A stretch of DNA of 45,680 nucleotides from Granulicella sp. (GTDB lineage Bacteria; Acidobacteriota; Terriglobia; Terriglobales; Acidobacteriaceae): NCBI GenBank assembly GCA_025357875.1, contig JANYLK010000044.1, positions 1 to 45,680 of the forward strand, read 5' to 3'. The translations under genes were made by a program, and so were the position numbers. The notes under the pieces are model-generated. The model made no database searches, was not told the origin of the DNA, and saw nothing but the letters and a program-made list of their open reading frames with translations. This document shows, piece after piece, positions 37,431-45,680 of this stretch. Numbering within the stretch: position 1 is the first letter of the stretch; each line of letters starts with the position of its first letter.

Positions 37431-40400
37431 CTAGAATTCGAAATTACCTCGCAGTTCAATAATGCGCCCGAATCCTCTTCCTTCGTTGGTAACTCCGCCT
37501 CGGCCAAAGCCAGTGCTCCTAATGTTGGAATTGAACGAACCGGGAGTGCTGCCGAATATGGGATGATTCCAGACATTCAGGAATTCACCCTGGAGGCGAA
37601 AGCGGAACTGTTCGTGGATCGGGATTGATTTAGAGACCGAAAGGTCCTGGTAGTAAGAATGTGGCCCATGCAGGTACACGATGCTACCAATAGTTCCGGG
37701 GGTAGTGTTGGGGGTAATGTATGCGGAGTTGGCTCCCTGGCCCGGCGTGATGTACTTCGGATCAATGAGATTTGCGTAGCTTTTGCCGGGAACACGATGA
37801 ACGCCGACCGCACTCTGAAGTTGCGAAGAAGTGATGCCGTGCAATACGACGCCACTGTCCCCATAGTCGTTGAAGGTGTTGTAGCCTCCATTCAATTTGA
37901 ATGGCGCGCCACTCTGGAAGGTAACAATCGTGCCTACGGTTATGCCACCAAGGACTTTATCTGCGATCGCACTGTTGGCGAGAAAAGCCCTTCCTCGACC
38001 GACCGGAAGATCGTAGGTGCCGTCGATGTGGGCCACGTGGGTAAGGTCGTAGCGGCTTGGCCCATAACCTTGGCGGAGATTGCGAAGTGAGAAGACCGTG
38101 AGTGCACCGGTCCAGTCGTTGGGGCTTTCAACACTGAGCGAATGACTCCAGGTGTAGTTGGCATCGAATTGCAGACCCTTCCACGCACCCTGTCGTAAGT
38201 CCACCTGCAAACCGTTGTAGTTGGAGTAGCCAGCGGCGACCATGTAACCGGTGGAGTTGCCGGCTGCGTAAGGATTTGCCTGGAAGAAGTTGATTGGATA
38301 GCCGGCTCCCGCGCCGGTGTAGCCAATATTATTCTTGCAGGGACCGAAGCTTGCTCCTACGAGGTTGCAGAAGTAGGGAACCGTACCGTTGATGCCGCTC
38401 AGCACATTCGCGAGTGCACCCGCCTGGCCTGTCTGTAGATCGCGCACGAACCCCGCATTGGTAAAGTCGCTCGCACCTGCCCCGCCGAACGCGGCCCTCA
38501 AAATCGGCAACGACCCATTGGTGCCTTCGAACGACGGATTTGGATCGTTCGGGTGGGCGGATACGTACGCAGCCAAGTTGGTTTGCGCCTTCTTGAATTC
38601 GGTTAGGAACCCGTTCTCAAAGATGTTCACTTCGTTGGGATTGATGTTGATCCACTGGTGGATTGTTCGATTCCCGTTGTAGCGGACCTCGAGTACTCTC
38701 GAGTGGCCGATCGTTTTTTGGATGCCGAGGTTCCAAGACTCGCTGTAGGGTTGCTGGATCTTTGGATCGAGGCCATTGACTCCCGGCCCGCCAATGAACG
38801 TGAAGTCGGATTCGGGCGCCGTCGCCTGATACGAGAGAGGCTCGTATCCGAGCGGAGGAACCTTCTGCCCAAGCGCCAGACTGCCAGGAGCAAAGGTTCC
38901 CACCTGTCCAGTATTGTTTGCGTTCAAAAAGAAGTTTTGGAAGTAGAAGGACCCATAGTCGGCGGCGTTGTTCCAGAAGTACTGGCCGGGCTCGGTAAAG
39001 CGCCTGAGAGCAAAACCACCCCGGATTACGATGCCGTCACCACCAACCAGCCCCTTCAAAGGTCCCTGAGTGACTTTTGGGTTCCATGAAAAGCCGAAAG
39101 CTGGCTGAGGAGTCAGCCTCCATGCCTGGTAAGGCCTCGGGTTCGTGCTGAGTACAGGGCTCATATTGCCAGGAAGCTTTCCAGGCTGGAAGAGGTTCCC
39201 TAGACCAGACGGACCGTAAATGTCTCCAGGTGAAGCCGAGTGATACGCCCCGGTCAGATCATGTTGTGGAACGGCAAAGTCCCAACGCAGACCGTAGTTC
39301 AGCGTCAACGATGGGGACACCTTCCAGGAGTCTTCCGCGAACAGGCCAGTAGCACTGACGACTTCGTCGAGATTATAGGCGCCGATGGTGTGCTCAAACT
39401 GCTTTGTCTTTGAACTGTACGGGAAGGTTCCGTTTACATCCGACACTCTGCCCGTCAACACGGCATACAGCTGCCCAGCCTCGGCCAGAGTAGAGTCGTC
39501 TGCTCCAGGCATCGATGAGGTAGTAAAGGCTTGCAGCGCTGGATCGCCGTTTGCAAGACCAAGATCGTAGTTGTTGTACCCGACCGGAGGATTGTAGTAG
39601 TGATCCTGCTCGCGATACCACGAGGCCCCGAAGCTGAGTGAATGCGCGGCATGCTGCCATGTCACCGAGTCCGATGCGCTGAGAATTGGATAGAAGGTCG
39701 AGACCGGGGTTTGAAAGACTTGTCCCGACATCGTTCCACTTGCACCGGGGAAATTCCAGAAGACGGTGGGCTGGCTGCCATAGAGAGGAGCGGCGTTATA
39801 CGCAAATTTGGTGTTGTTGTAGAGGTAGCCGAGTTTCAACTGGTTGATGAGGTTCGGCGTGGCGAAGAAATCCACGCCGTAGGACAAAGTGTAGTTTTTC
39901 GCGCTGGTCCCGGCGCCCTGATTGGCAAAGTCCGCTCCTGGAAATGTGGCTGCGGCCACGGCGGGTTGGGAGGTCTTGGTAACCAGGCCGGAGAGATACA
40001 TCTTGACGCGCTGCGTGATGTTGTAGTCGAGCCGGGCCGCAGGGAAGAATCGCGTATCGGGAGAGCTACTGTTCCACTGGACCTGATTGAAGTTCAAGTC
40101 CGGAGTGGTTGTGATTCCAGCGTTGCCTACGTTCTTGTCGATAAGGGCCAACTGTGTCGATACCATCGAATTGATGGTATTCGGCAGCGCCGCGTTCGAC
40201 TGGTGTGCTAGAGCAAGCACGTTGATCGTGTGCGTCAGGCCATCGGAACCCTGGTAGAGGAAGTTGCCCTTTTCCGCGGCGGGGGTGAAGAAATTGTTGC
40301 TCGCAGTAATGGACCCAGGCTGCTTGGACATGGCATAGGTGCCAAAGAAGAAAAGTTTATCGTGGAGGATGGGACCGCCAACGCTACCGCCAAAATCATT

Positions 40401-41240
40401 GAGGATGAGTTTGTTTCTGCGGACTTTGGCGTTGTTGTTCCCAAAGCTGTTGGCATTCAGGCCAGAGTTACGGAAGTCCTCAAAAACACGTCCATGAAAA
40501 CGGTTGCCCCCGCGGCGTGAAACGAAATTCAATTGCGTGCTGGACTGGCCAAAGCCGGAGTTCAAATCGAGCTGGTCGGACTCGATCGTCATCTGTTCGA
40601 TCGATTCAAGTCGGGGGGAAACAGAAGGTTGCGTGTTTCCACCAAATTTCATCCGATTCGGGGCGCCGACGACACCGTCGATGTTGCTCCCCTGATCGGT
40701 GGAAGGCAGTCCGTTGAAGGTGCCGTTATACCCCGCTACCAATCGCGAAAATGCGGTCAGATCACGGCCCTGAAGTGGGAGATCCTCGATCTGCTTCATA
40801 TCGACGACAGTGCCGATGGCATTGGAGGAGGTCTCGAGCACAGGCGTAGTCGACCCCGTCACCTCCACAACTTCCGTCACTTTGCCGACCGGGAGCACTG
40901 CATTCACAGGAGTGGTGCGCGAGGCTTGGACCACGATGGTCTGGAACGCCTGGGACCCGTACCCCGGTTTGGAAATCTTCACGCGGTAGGTGCCAATCGG
41001 AAGATCCACAAAGGAGTAGGTGCCGTTGCGTTCGGTCTCGGCCACCCGCGCACTATTCGTAGTTCGTTCCACGAGTTCAACGCTGGCGCCAGGAATGACG
41101 GCACCGCTACTGTCAGCGACAGTCAGTTGAATCGTACCCTGCGATCCGCCCTGCGCGGGCGCCGATAATGCGCATGTACCAAGCGCCCAAGCGAGAGAGA
41201 GCGCCAAACGGACTACGCGTCTGCCATGGTTTGAAAGCAT
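37431..41240 (-). CDS. Oar-like TonB-dependent receptor with Cna-B-like domain (module C)
   Basis: About 1269 residues. The ATG at 41240 is preceded by GGAGGT at ideal spacing, so the in-frame extension to 41264 is dropped. After a signal peptide (RLALSLAWALGTCALSAPAQ) comes a carboxypeptidase-regulatory-like domain (IQLTVADSSGAVIPGASVEL, PIGTYRVKISKPGYG). The plug follows (IEDLPLQGRDLTAFSRLVAG, LDLNSGFGQSSTQLNFVSRR), then a long barrel ending in IIELRGNFEF with the terminal Phe expected for outer-membrane insertion. It is divergent from the TPR-CRTAC1 pair and shares with it a promoter region carrying TTGTACACAA. That site class also marks both GH127 genes, so the imported ligand may be an arabinofuranose-containing oligosaccharide. 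Family call firm, ligand inferred. Confidence 0.94.
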   Translation of the reverse strand: MLSNHGRRVVRLALSLAWALGTCALSAPAQGGSQGTIQLTVADSSGAVIPGASVELVERTTNSARVAETERNGTYSFVDLPIGTYRVKISKPGYGSQAFQTIVVQASRTTPVNAVLPVGKVTEVVEVTGSTTPVLETSSNAIGTVVDMKQIEDLPLQGRDLTAFSRLVAGYNGTFNGLPSTDQGSNIDGVVGAPNRMKFGGNTQPSVSPRLESIEQMTIESDQLDLNSGFGQSSTQLNFVSRRGGNRFHGRVFEDFRNSGLNANSFGNNNAKVRRNKLILNDFGGSVGGPILHDKLFFFGTYAMSKQPGSITASNNFFTPAAEKGNFLYQGSDGLTHTINVLALAHQSNAALPNTINSMVSTQLALIDKNVGNAGITTTPDLNFNQVQWNSSSPDTRFFPAARLDYNITQRVKMYLSGLVTKTSQPAVAAATFPGADFANQGAGTSAKNYTLSYGVDFFATPNLINQLKLGYLYNNTKFAYNAAPLYGSQPTVFWNFPGASGTMSGQVFQTPVSTFYPILSASDSVTWQHAAHSLSFGASWYREQDHYYNPPVGYNNYDLGLANGDPALQAFTTSSMPGADDSTLAEAGQLYAVLTGRVSDVNGTFPYSSKTKQFEHTIGAYNLDEVVSATGLFAEDSWKVSPSLTLNYGLRWDFAVPQHDLTGAYHSASPGDIYGPSGLGNLFQPGKLPGNMSPVLSTNPRPYQAWRLTPQPAFGFSWNPKVTQGPLKGLVGGDGIVIRGGFALRRFTEPGQYFWNNAADYGSFYFQNFFLNANNTGQVGTFAPGSLALGQKVPPLGYEPLSYQATAPESDFTFIGGPGVNGLDPKIQQPYSESWNLGIQKTIGHSRVLEVRYNGNRTIHQWININPNEVNIFENGFLTEFKKAQTNLAAYVSAHPNDPNPSFEGTNGSLPILRAAFGGAGASDFTNAGFVRDLQTGQAGALANVLSGINGTVPYFCNLVGASFGPCKNNIGYTGAGAGYPINFFQANPYAAGNSTGYMVAAGYSNYNGLQVDLRQGAWKGLQFDANYTWSHSLSVESPNDWTGALTVFSLRNLRQGYGPSRYDLTHVAHIDGTYDLPVGRGRAFLANSAIADKVLGGITVGTIVTFQSGAPFKLNGGYNTFNDYGDSGVVLHGITSSQLQSAVGVHRVPGKSYANLIDPKYITPGQGANSAYITPNTTPGTIGSIVYLHGPHSYYQDLSVSKSIPIHEQFRFRLQGEFLNVWNHPIFGSTPGSFNSNIRSTGFGRGGVTNEGRGFGRIIELRGNFEF

Positions 41241-41376
41241 GTGTGACCTCCAAAGATCGACCAATTCGGGGGACCTGTTCCTGCGTTGGTGTGGAAACTT
41301 CGTTGGGTCGGCGGTGGCCCGGTTTTAGCGCGCTCAACCTGCGTTAGCACGATCGCCGACTCTGTATAATGAGTGT

Positions 41377-41412
41377 TTGTACACAATAATGAATTCTTTG
41401 TCAATGTATAAT
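41377..41412. promoter_or_regulatory. Divergent promoter with operator-like palindrome (receptor side)
   Basis: On the minus strand TTGACA (41404-41399) is spaced 17 bases from TACAAA (41381-41376), a good sigma-70-type promoter for the receptor gene. The palindrome TTGTACACAA at 41377-41386 overlaps that -10, so a bound repressor would block it. On the plus strand TATAAT at 41407-41412 (another at 41365-41370) could serve the TPR gene, though no good -35 goes with it. Confidence 0.6.
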
Positions 41413-41482
41413 TTCCTCAATCAAGAGATTGAGTCTTACATATTCGCGTGTCCTAATCTAGGCTGAAGGCAGGTGGCCGAAC

Positions 41483-41492
41483 TTGTATACAC
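41483..41492 (+). promoter_or_regulatory. TTGTATACAC operator-like site on the TPR start codon
   Basis: TTGTATACAC matches TTGTATACAA at 9 of 10 positions. Its first three bases are the proposed TTG start codon of the TPR gene, so a bound regulator would sit at the translation start as a roadblock. It lies 106 bases from the receptor-side copy. Confidence 0.5.
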
Positions 41493-42490
41493 GAAAGGCA
41501 ATAGCCGTCAGACCGGACGATTTGCGGTCAATCTTTGTCCTGCAATGTCTTGCGGTGGCGCTGACGTTCCTGCTGTGGCCGGAGCCAGGGGGAGCCGAGG
41601 TTGGCAGAACGACGGCCAGCGATCCTACATCCTCTGCGGAACAAGGCGTCAAACTGGCAGCCACGGGGCGTTGCACAGAAGCACTTCCCGAACTGAAAAA
41701 AGTGTTACCGAGGATAGTGGTCAAAGATCTCAAATACCGTGCTGGAATGGCGATAGTGCGTTGTTCCATGGCTTTGCAGGATGAGCAGACGGCCGTCGAC
41801 TCACTGCTCATGCTGAAGCGCGAGTTCCCGGCCGATCCTGAAGTGCTCTATATCGCTACGCATTATTTTTCCCAACTGGGTGACCATACGGCGCAGGAAC
41901 TGGCTACCAAAGCTCCATCGTCCTTTCAGGCGCGCAGGCTACAAGCCGAGTCGCTGGAGTCTCAGGGCAAGAACGAAGAGGCCGCAGACGTATACCGCAA
42001 GATCATCGAACAGAATCCGAAGACGCCGGGGATTCACTATCGGATCGGGCAGATTCTTCTAGCCGAAGCGGGTAGCGGCGGTTCGACCGACGAGGCGAAG
42101 AAAGAGTTCAAAGAAGAGATTGAGATAGATCCTCTCAATGCAGCCCCTGAGTTTGTTCTGGGCGAACTTGCACGTCGCGAAGGTAAATGGGACGAAGCCG
42201 TCCAGCACTTTACACGTGCGTGCACGCTTGATGTGGGCTTTGCAGAGTCTTACCTCGCACTGGGAATGTCGCTGAATGCCTGGGCCAGATTTAGCGATGC
42301 CGTGAAGCCCCTTGAGAGCTATGTGAGATTGGAACCGGGAGACCCAGCGGGGCATTATCAACTAGCCATAGCTTACGCGCGGACAGGCAACAAAGAAGGA
42401 TCTAGCCGGGAGTTGTTATTGCAGACCAAGGCTGCCAGCAGTGGGCAGGCGGCAACCGACACGACAGAGGGTCACGCGGTGCCGCACTAG
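41483..42490 (+). CDS. Exported TPR-repeat protein (module C, upstream of CRTAC1)
   Basis: 335 residues if started at the TTG at 41483, which has AGGTGG 6 bases upstream and leads into a signal segment (IFVLQCLAVALTFLLW). No ATG is available before the hydrophobic stretch. TPRs run from about residue 50 to 320 (EQGVKLAATGRCTEALPELK, ADVYRKIIEQNPKTPGIHYR, YLALGMSLNAWARFSDAVKP, HYQLAIAYARTGNKEGSSRE). It is the first gene of a rightward pair with the CRTAC1 gene (95 bases apart) and is divergent from the TonB receptor. It probably works with that receptor or with the CRTAC1 protein at the cell envelope. Its start codon overlaps a palindromic operator-like site. Confidence 0.85.
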   Translation: MYTRKAIAVRPDDLRSIFVLQCLAVALTFLLWPEPGGAEVGRTTASDPTSSAEQGVKLAATGRCTEALPELKKVLPRIVVKDLKYRAGMAIVRCSMALQDEQTAVDSLLMLKREFPADPEVLYIATHYFSQLGDHTAQELATKAPSSFQARRLQAESLESQGKNEEAADVYRKIIEQNPKTPGIHYRIGQILLAEAGSGGSTDEAKKEFKEEIEIDPLNAAPEFVLGELARREGKWDEAVQHFTRACTLDVGFAESYLALGMSLNAWARFSDAVKPLESYVRLEPGDPAGHYQLAIAYARTGNKEGSSRELLLQTKAASSGQAATDTTEGHAVPH

Positions 42491-42584
42491 AGAGGCTGCC
42501 CAACCTGTATGCACTCGGCGAGCACGATGATGGGTTCATCCTTTCGTTTCCCGCGTTCAAACCACTAGACATCGAGGAAGGTCC

Positions 42585-44321
42585 ATGAAGGGTCGTAATT
42601 ACTGTCCGCCCAAGTTCACGCGAAGACAATTCCTCGACGGGTTGGGGGCTGCGACGGTGGGTGCCGCATTAGACCCGGGCCTCACGCACTCGTTGCTTGC
42701 GGGGGTACCGCCGGCCGGTCTTCAGCCCGCATTCGAAGAAGTCGCCGCTGCCAGGAGCAAGATCGATTGGACGCACGTTGCCGGCCTATCGAATGAGATG
42801 TACCTGCCGGAAACAGTCGGCCCAGGCTGCGCCTTTTTGGACTACGACAATGATGGATGGATGGACATCTATCTCGTGAATAGTGGCGCTTGCGACTTCT
42901 ATACGCCTTCAGCTCCGCTGCGGAATGCTCTTTATCGCAACAATCGCGACGGAACCTTTACAGACGTAACAGAAAAAGCCAGGGTTCCGGGCAACGCCTA
43001 CGGAATGGGCGTAGCGGTGGGCGACTACGATGGAGACGGCTTTCCTGACCTTTACGTTACGCAATATCCAAACAGCATTCTGTACCACAACAACGGCGAT
43101 GGCACCTTCACAGATGTGACCGCAACGGCCGGGGTTGCAGCTCCAGGATGGGGTACGAGCGCCGTATGGTTTGACTACGATAACGACGGCCGACTTGACC
43201 TGTTCGTTTGCCGCTTCGCCGACTTCGACAGATCCAAGAATATCTATTGTGGCAACGCGCAGACCAAGCGGCGCTACTACTGCAAGCCGAACGCGTATAA
43301 GCCGATGGCATCGCGGCTATTTCACAATAACGGGGACGGAACGTTCACGGATATAAGTGAGAAATCGGGGATCGCCCGTTCGCTTGGAAAAGCCTGGGGA
43401 GTCGTTGCCGCCGACATCGACAACGATGGCTGGATGGATTTATTCGTTGGCAACGACACTACACCTAATTTTCTGTTTGCTAATCGCGGCAAGGGACGGT
43501 TTGAAGAAGTCGGCGCACTGGCAGGAGTGGCTTACAGTCGGTTTGGAGGTGCGCGGTCCGGGATGGGTGTAGACGCGTCCGACTACGATCAGGACGGCTG
43601 GATCGACTTATTCGTCGCGAACGTCGATCACGAGGCGTATTCGCTCTACCATAACGACAAAGATGACACGTTTGACGATGTCTCCATCAGCTCAGGCATC
43701 GGCGCGGCCACAACGCTCATGAGCGGATGGGGGCTGAAGTTTTTCGACTACAACAACGATGGCAATATTGACCTATTTCTCGTCAATGGCCATCCGGATG
43801 CCACCATCGATGAGCACCAGCCAGGCATCCACTATCTCGAGCCGATGATGCTTTTCGAGAACAACGGAACGTCGTGGAAGAACGTTAGCGCAGAAAGCGG
43901 CGTCGTCTTCTCCAAAAACATAGCGGGTCGGGGCATGGCGCTGGGAGACTTCGACAATGATGGTGCCGTCGATGTGCTGGTCACGGCGAACGACGGTCCC
44001 CCGCTTCTTTTGCGAAACACGGCGGCCAGGCAAAATCACTGGCTCGGTATTCGTCTTGTTGGGAGGAAGTCGAACATTGATGGTGTGGGCGCAAAGATCG
44101 TCTACCAGTCCGGCGATCTAAAACGGCATATTACCAAGGTTGGTGGCGGCAGTTACCTCTCTTCCCACGATCCACGCATTGTCGTCGGATTGGGACAGAA
44201 GACGAAACTGGATTGGCTTGAAGTGCATTGGCCGCGACCCAGCGAAAAAATAGAACGCTTCACCGCTTTGCCCATCGATCGGTACATCACCATCGTGGAA
44301 GGGGAAGGAAACTGGAAGTGA
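42585..44321 (+). CDS. CRTAC1-type VCBS/FG-GAP repeat protein with ASPIC/UnbV domain (module C)
   Basis: 578 residues with a Tat signal (FTRRQFLDGLGAATVG); the ATG follows GAGGAAGG. Seven calcium-loop repeats (DYDNDGWMDIYLVN, DYDGDGFPDLYVTQ, DYDNDGRLDLFVC, DIDNDGWMDLFVG, DYDQDGWIDLFVA, DYNNDGNIDLFLVNG, DFDNDGAVDVLV) predict a beta-propeller. A cysteine-bearing insert (IYCGNAQTKRRYYCKP) sits mid-protein, as in the paralogue at 5.3 kb. The ASPIC/UnbV domain closes the protein (HWLGIRLVGRKSN to LEVHWPRPSEKIERF). It lies downstream of a TPR gene and upstream of a GH127 gene, and is probably a periplasmic or surface ligand-binding protein of module C. It lacks the thioredoxin and TPR additions of the module A fusion. 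Confidence 0.93.
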   Translation: MKGRNYCPPKFTRRQFLDGLGAATVGAALDPGLTHSLLAGVPPAGLQPAFEEVAAARSKIDWTHVAGLSNEMYLPETVGPGCAFLDYDNDGWMDIYLVNSGACDFYTPSAPLRNALYRNNRDGTFTDVTEKARVPGNAYGMGVAVGDYDGDGFPDLYVTQYPNSILYHNNGDGTFTDVTATAGVAAPGWGTSAVWFDYDNDGRLDLFVCRFADFDRSKNIYCGNAQTKRRYYCKPNAYKPMASRLFHNNGDGTFTDISEKSGIARSLGKAWGVVAADIDNDGWMDLFVGNDTTPNFLFANRGKGRFEEVGALAGVAYSRFGGARSGMGVDASDYDQDGWIDLFVANVDHEAYSLYHNDKDDTFDDVSISSGIGAATTLMSGWGLKFFDYNNDGNIDLFLVNGHPDATIDEHQPGIHYLEPMMLFENNGTSWKNVSAESGVVFSKNIAGRGMALGDFDNDGAVDVLVTANDGPPLLLRNTAARQNHWLGIRLVGRKSNIDGVGAKIVYQSGDLKRHITKVGGGSYLSSHDPRIVVGLGQKTKLDWLEVHWPRPSEKIERFTALPIDRYITIVEGEGNWK

Positions 44322-44378
44322 CACCGTGCAGGAATGTGGGGCGCCATTCTGGAAAGCGTAACTTTGTTGCGTACATTT

Positions 44379-44388
44379 ACGTATACAA
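44379..44388 (+). promoter_or_regulatory. ACGTATACAA operator-like site upstream of second GH127
   Basis: ACGTATACAA has one perfect half-site (ACAA) and the AT centre of TTGTATACAA, and lies 78 bases before the ATG of the second GH127 gene in the 145-base gap after the CRTAC1 gene. A weaker related string, TTGCGTACAT, lies just upstream. This suggests the gene has its own regulated promoter. Confidence 0.4.
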
Positions 44389-44466
44389 AAGAGGTCGGAT
44401 GGCACTAGAATTCGTTGCAGTCCGCCCACAATATTGGAGTAACAACGTCTTAAAAAGGAACAAACA

Positions 44467-45680
44467 ATGAAGCTCGCTAATTCCAGGTTCCCAGCGCATA
44501 CAGTTACAACCGCGAAAAGTTCAGAGGCATCGGTCGGTAAAGATGGAGTGTGCGAACCGCCTTCGGGCTACTCTGTCAATCGCCGACACTTTCTGACCGG
44601 GGTAGCGGGCGCAGCGCTGCTATCGGCTGTCGACCGCTCCAAGGCTTTCGCAGCAGTGGTTGGCGACATTACGGTGAATCTTGCAAAAGTTGCAACGGCT
44701 TCCGCGTCGTCTATCTCAGGCGATACCAAACTGTCTGCGCTGAACGACGGCTTCAATCCCGCAAATTCGCACGATCAGAGTCACGGGACTTACGGCAACT
44801 GGCCGCGCACCGACACCCAATGGGTGCAGTATGAGTGGAGCAAGTCAATTACGACGAACCACGTAGATGTCTACTGGTGGGTCGACGGTGGTGGTGTGGG
44901 GTTACCGGCAACTTATCGGGTCACGTATTGGAACGGCTCTGAGTTTGTGCCGGTCTCCAATGCGAAAGGATTGGGGCTCAATCCAAACGGATTCAACAGC
45001 ACGTCCTTCGATGAGGTGAAGACGGAAAAGCTTCGCCTGGAGATAACCTCGGATGGCACGCACTCCACCGGGATCACTGAGTGGAAGGTGTACAGCAGCG
45101 GCGCCGTGCCACTCTTTCCACCGACAGTGGATGCCGGTGTAGACCGCGCAGTCGTGCTTGGTGGCAAAACCTATCTTTCCGGTAAAGCCGATTGGCTGAT
45201 GCCTGCTGCGGCTCAGCGCGTGCGCTGGACCAAGGTTTCCGGGCCCGGACGAGTCGTTTTTGCGGACCCCGCTTCTGCCGATACAACAGCGACCTTCTCC
45301 TTACCGGGGGAGTATGAGCTCGAACTTACGGCCTCCGGCGAGAAAGACAACGCCACATCGAAGCTGATCGTACAAGCCGAAAACGCTCCACCCAGGGAGC
45401 GACTGAACGTCGTTTACACAACTCGCTACTCGATCGACAATCCGGTCTGGAACCAGCGCGCCAAGACTTTGATCGTGGACTGGATTCCTCACTGTGTGGA
45501 GCAGTGCGAGCGTACCGATCTGACCCAGGGACAAGGCGGCCTGGACAATTTTGTTGAAGCTGCCAAAGCTCTCCGTGGAGAGCCGCACGCACGCCACCAA
45601 GGCTACGTCTTCTCCAACGCATGGGTGCATCAGACAGTCGAATCGATGTGCATCGCTTTGATGGTGGATCCTCAGGGCGA
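44467..45680 (+). CDS. GH127-family glycosidase, Tat-exported, 5' part
   Basis: Open from the ATG at 44467 (AAGGA upstream) to the window edge, 404 codons with no stop. Residues 38-50 form a Tat signal (NRRHFLTGVAGAA). Residues 65-200 look like a carbohydrate-binding discoidin-type sandwich (LSALNDGFNPANSHDQSHGT, WVQYEWSKSITTNHVDVYWW). Residues 200-300 resemble an Ig/PKD-like domain (VRWTKVSGPGRVVFADP). From about 325 the start of a GH127 barrel appears (LIVDWIPHCVEQCE, QGGLDNFVEAAKALRG, NAWVHQTVESMCIALMVDPQ), as in acidobacterial GH127 proteins with N-terminal accessory domains. The zinc-ligand region lies beyond the edge, so activity cannot be confirmed. Together with the GH127 at 31.1 kb it brackets module C. 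Confidence 0.8.
   Translation, partial: MKLANSRFPAHTVTTAKSSEASVGKDGVCEPPSGYSVNRRHFLTGVAGAALLSAVDRSKAFAAVVGDITVNLAKVATASASSISGDTKLSALNDGFNPANSHDQSHGTYGNWPRTDTQWVQYEWSKSITTNHVDVYWWVDGGGVGLPATYRVTYWNGSEFVPVSNAKGLGLNPNGFNSTSFDEVKTEKLRLEITSDGTHSTGITEWKVYSSGAVPLFPPTVDAGVDRAVVLGGKTYLSGKADWLMPAAAQRVRWTKVSGPGRVVFADPASADTTATFSLPGEYELELTASGEKDNATSKLIVQAENAPPRERLNVVYTTRYSIDNPVWNQRAKTLIVDWIPHCVEQCERTDLTQGQGGLDNFVEAAKALRGEPHARHQGYVFSNAWVHQTVESMCIALMVDPQG

Noticed and set aside
1..45680. tRNA, rRNA, riboswitch or insertion-sequence transposase genes
   Set aside because: I saw no cloverleaf or rRNA-like sequence, no recognisable riboswitch core and no transposase motif on reading the window; a covariance-model scan would be needed to exclude small RNAs.

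Overview
The window looks like a chromosomal stretch from a soil acidobacterium (Terriglobia / Acidobacteriaceae type). I infer this from three very large Oar-like TonB-dependent receptors with an N-terminal carboxypeptidase-regulatory-like domain, several CRTAC1-type proteins (VCBS/FG-GAP repeats plus ASPIC/UnbV), many exported TPR proteins, abundant Tat signals and plant-polysaccharide glycosidases. No database search was possible, so the taxonomy is inference. Base composition is mostly in the low to mid fifties percent GC by spot counts; the receptor gene at 26.6-30.3 kb is visibly richer in GC.

Layout. 1-3.6 kb: the 3' end of a GH2 beta-galactosidase-like gene converges on a GH36 alpha-galactosidase, with a LacI-type regulator just upstream of the GH36 gene on the same strand. 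3.8-21.4 kb (module A): a Cna-B/TPR protein converges on a leftward run of CRTAC1, TPR and a giant CRTAC1-thioredoxin-TPR fusion. That run is divergent from a rightward run of TonB receptor, intrinsic terminator, TPR protein, Tat-exported alkaline-phosphatase-superfamily-like protein and an unrecognised 402-residue protein. 21.8-25.6 kb: a compact leftward glycerol operon, glpK-glpD-glpF. 25.9-26.5 kb: remains of a frameshifted sugar-porter MFS gene. 26.6-30.7 kb (module B): a lone GC-rich TonB receptor followed by a noncoding stretch with four imperfect copies of a 19-bp motif. 31.1-36.1 kb: a GH127 beta-L-arabinofuranosidase gene and a Tat-exported protein that may be a six-hairpin glycosidase. 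36.1-44.3 kb (module C): TonB receptor, terminator and TPR leftward, divergent from TPR and CRTAC1 rightward. 44.5 kb to the end: a second, Tat-exported GH127 gene cut by the window edge.

Working together. I read modules A and C as repeated versions of one cell-envelope system: an outer-membrane TonB receptor with a CnaB-like plug extension, exported TPR partners and calcium-binding beta-propeller (CRTAC1) proteins. SusD is itself a TPR-fold protein, so the receptor plus TPR pairing may be an acidobacterial counterpart of SusC/SusD; this is a hypothesis. Module C is tied to the two GH127 genes by shared TTGTATACAA-like palindromes (GntR-type operator form) at both GH127 promoters and in the divergent receptor/TPR promoter, suggesting one regulon for L-arabinofuranose-containing plant glycans. 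The GH2, GH36 and GH127 enzymes together fit growth on galactosylated or arabinosylated plant cell-wall material.
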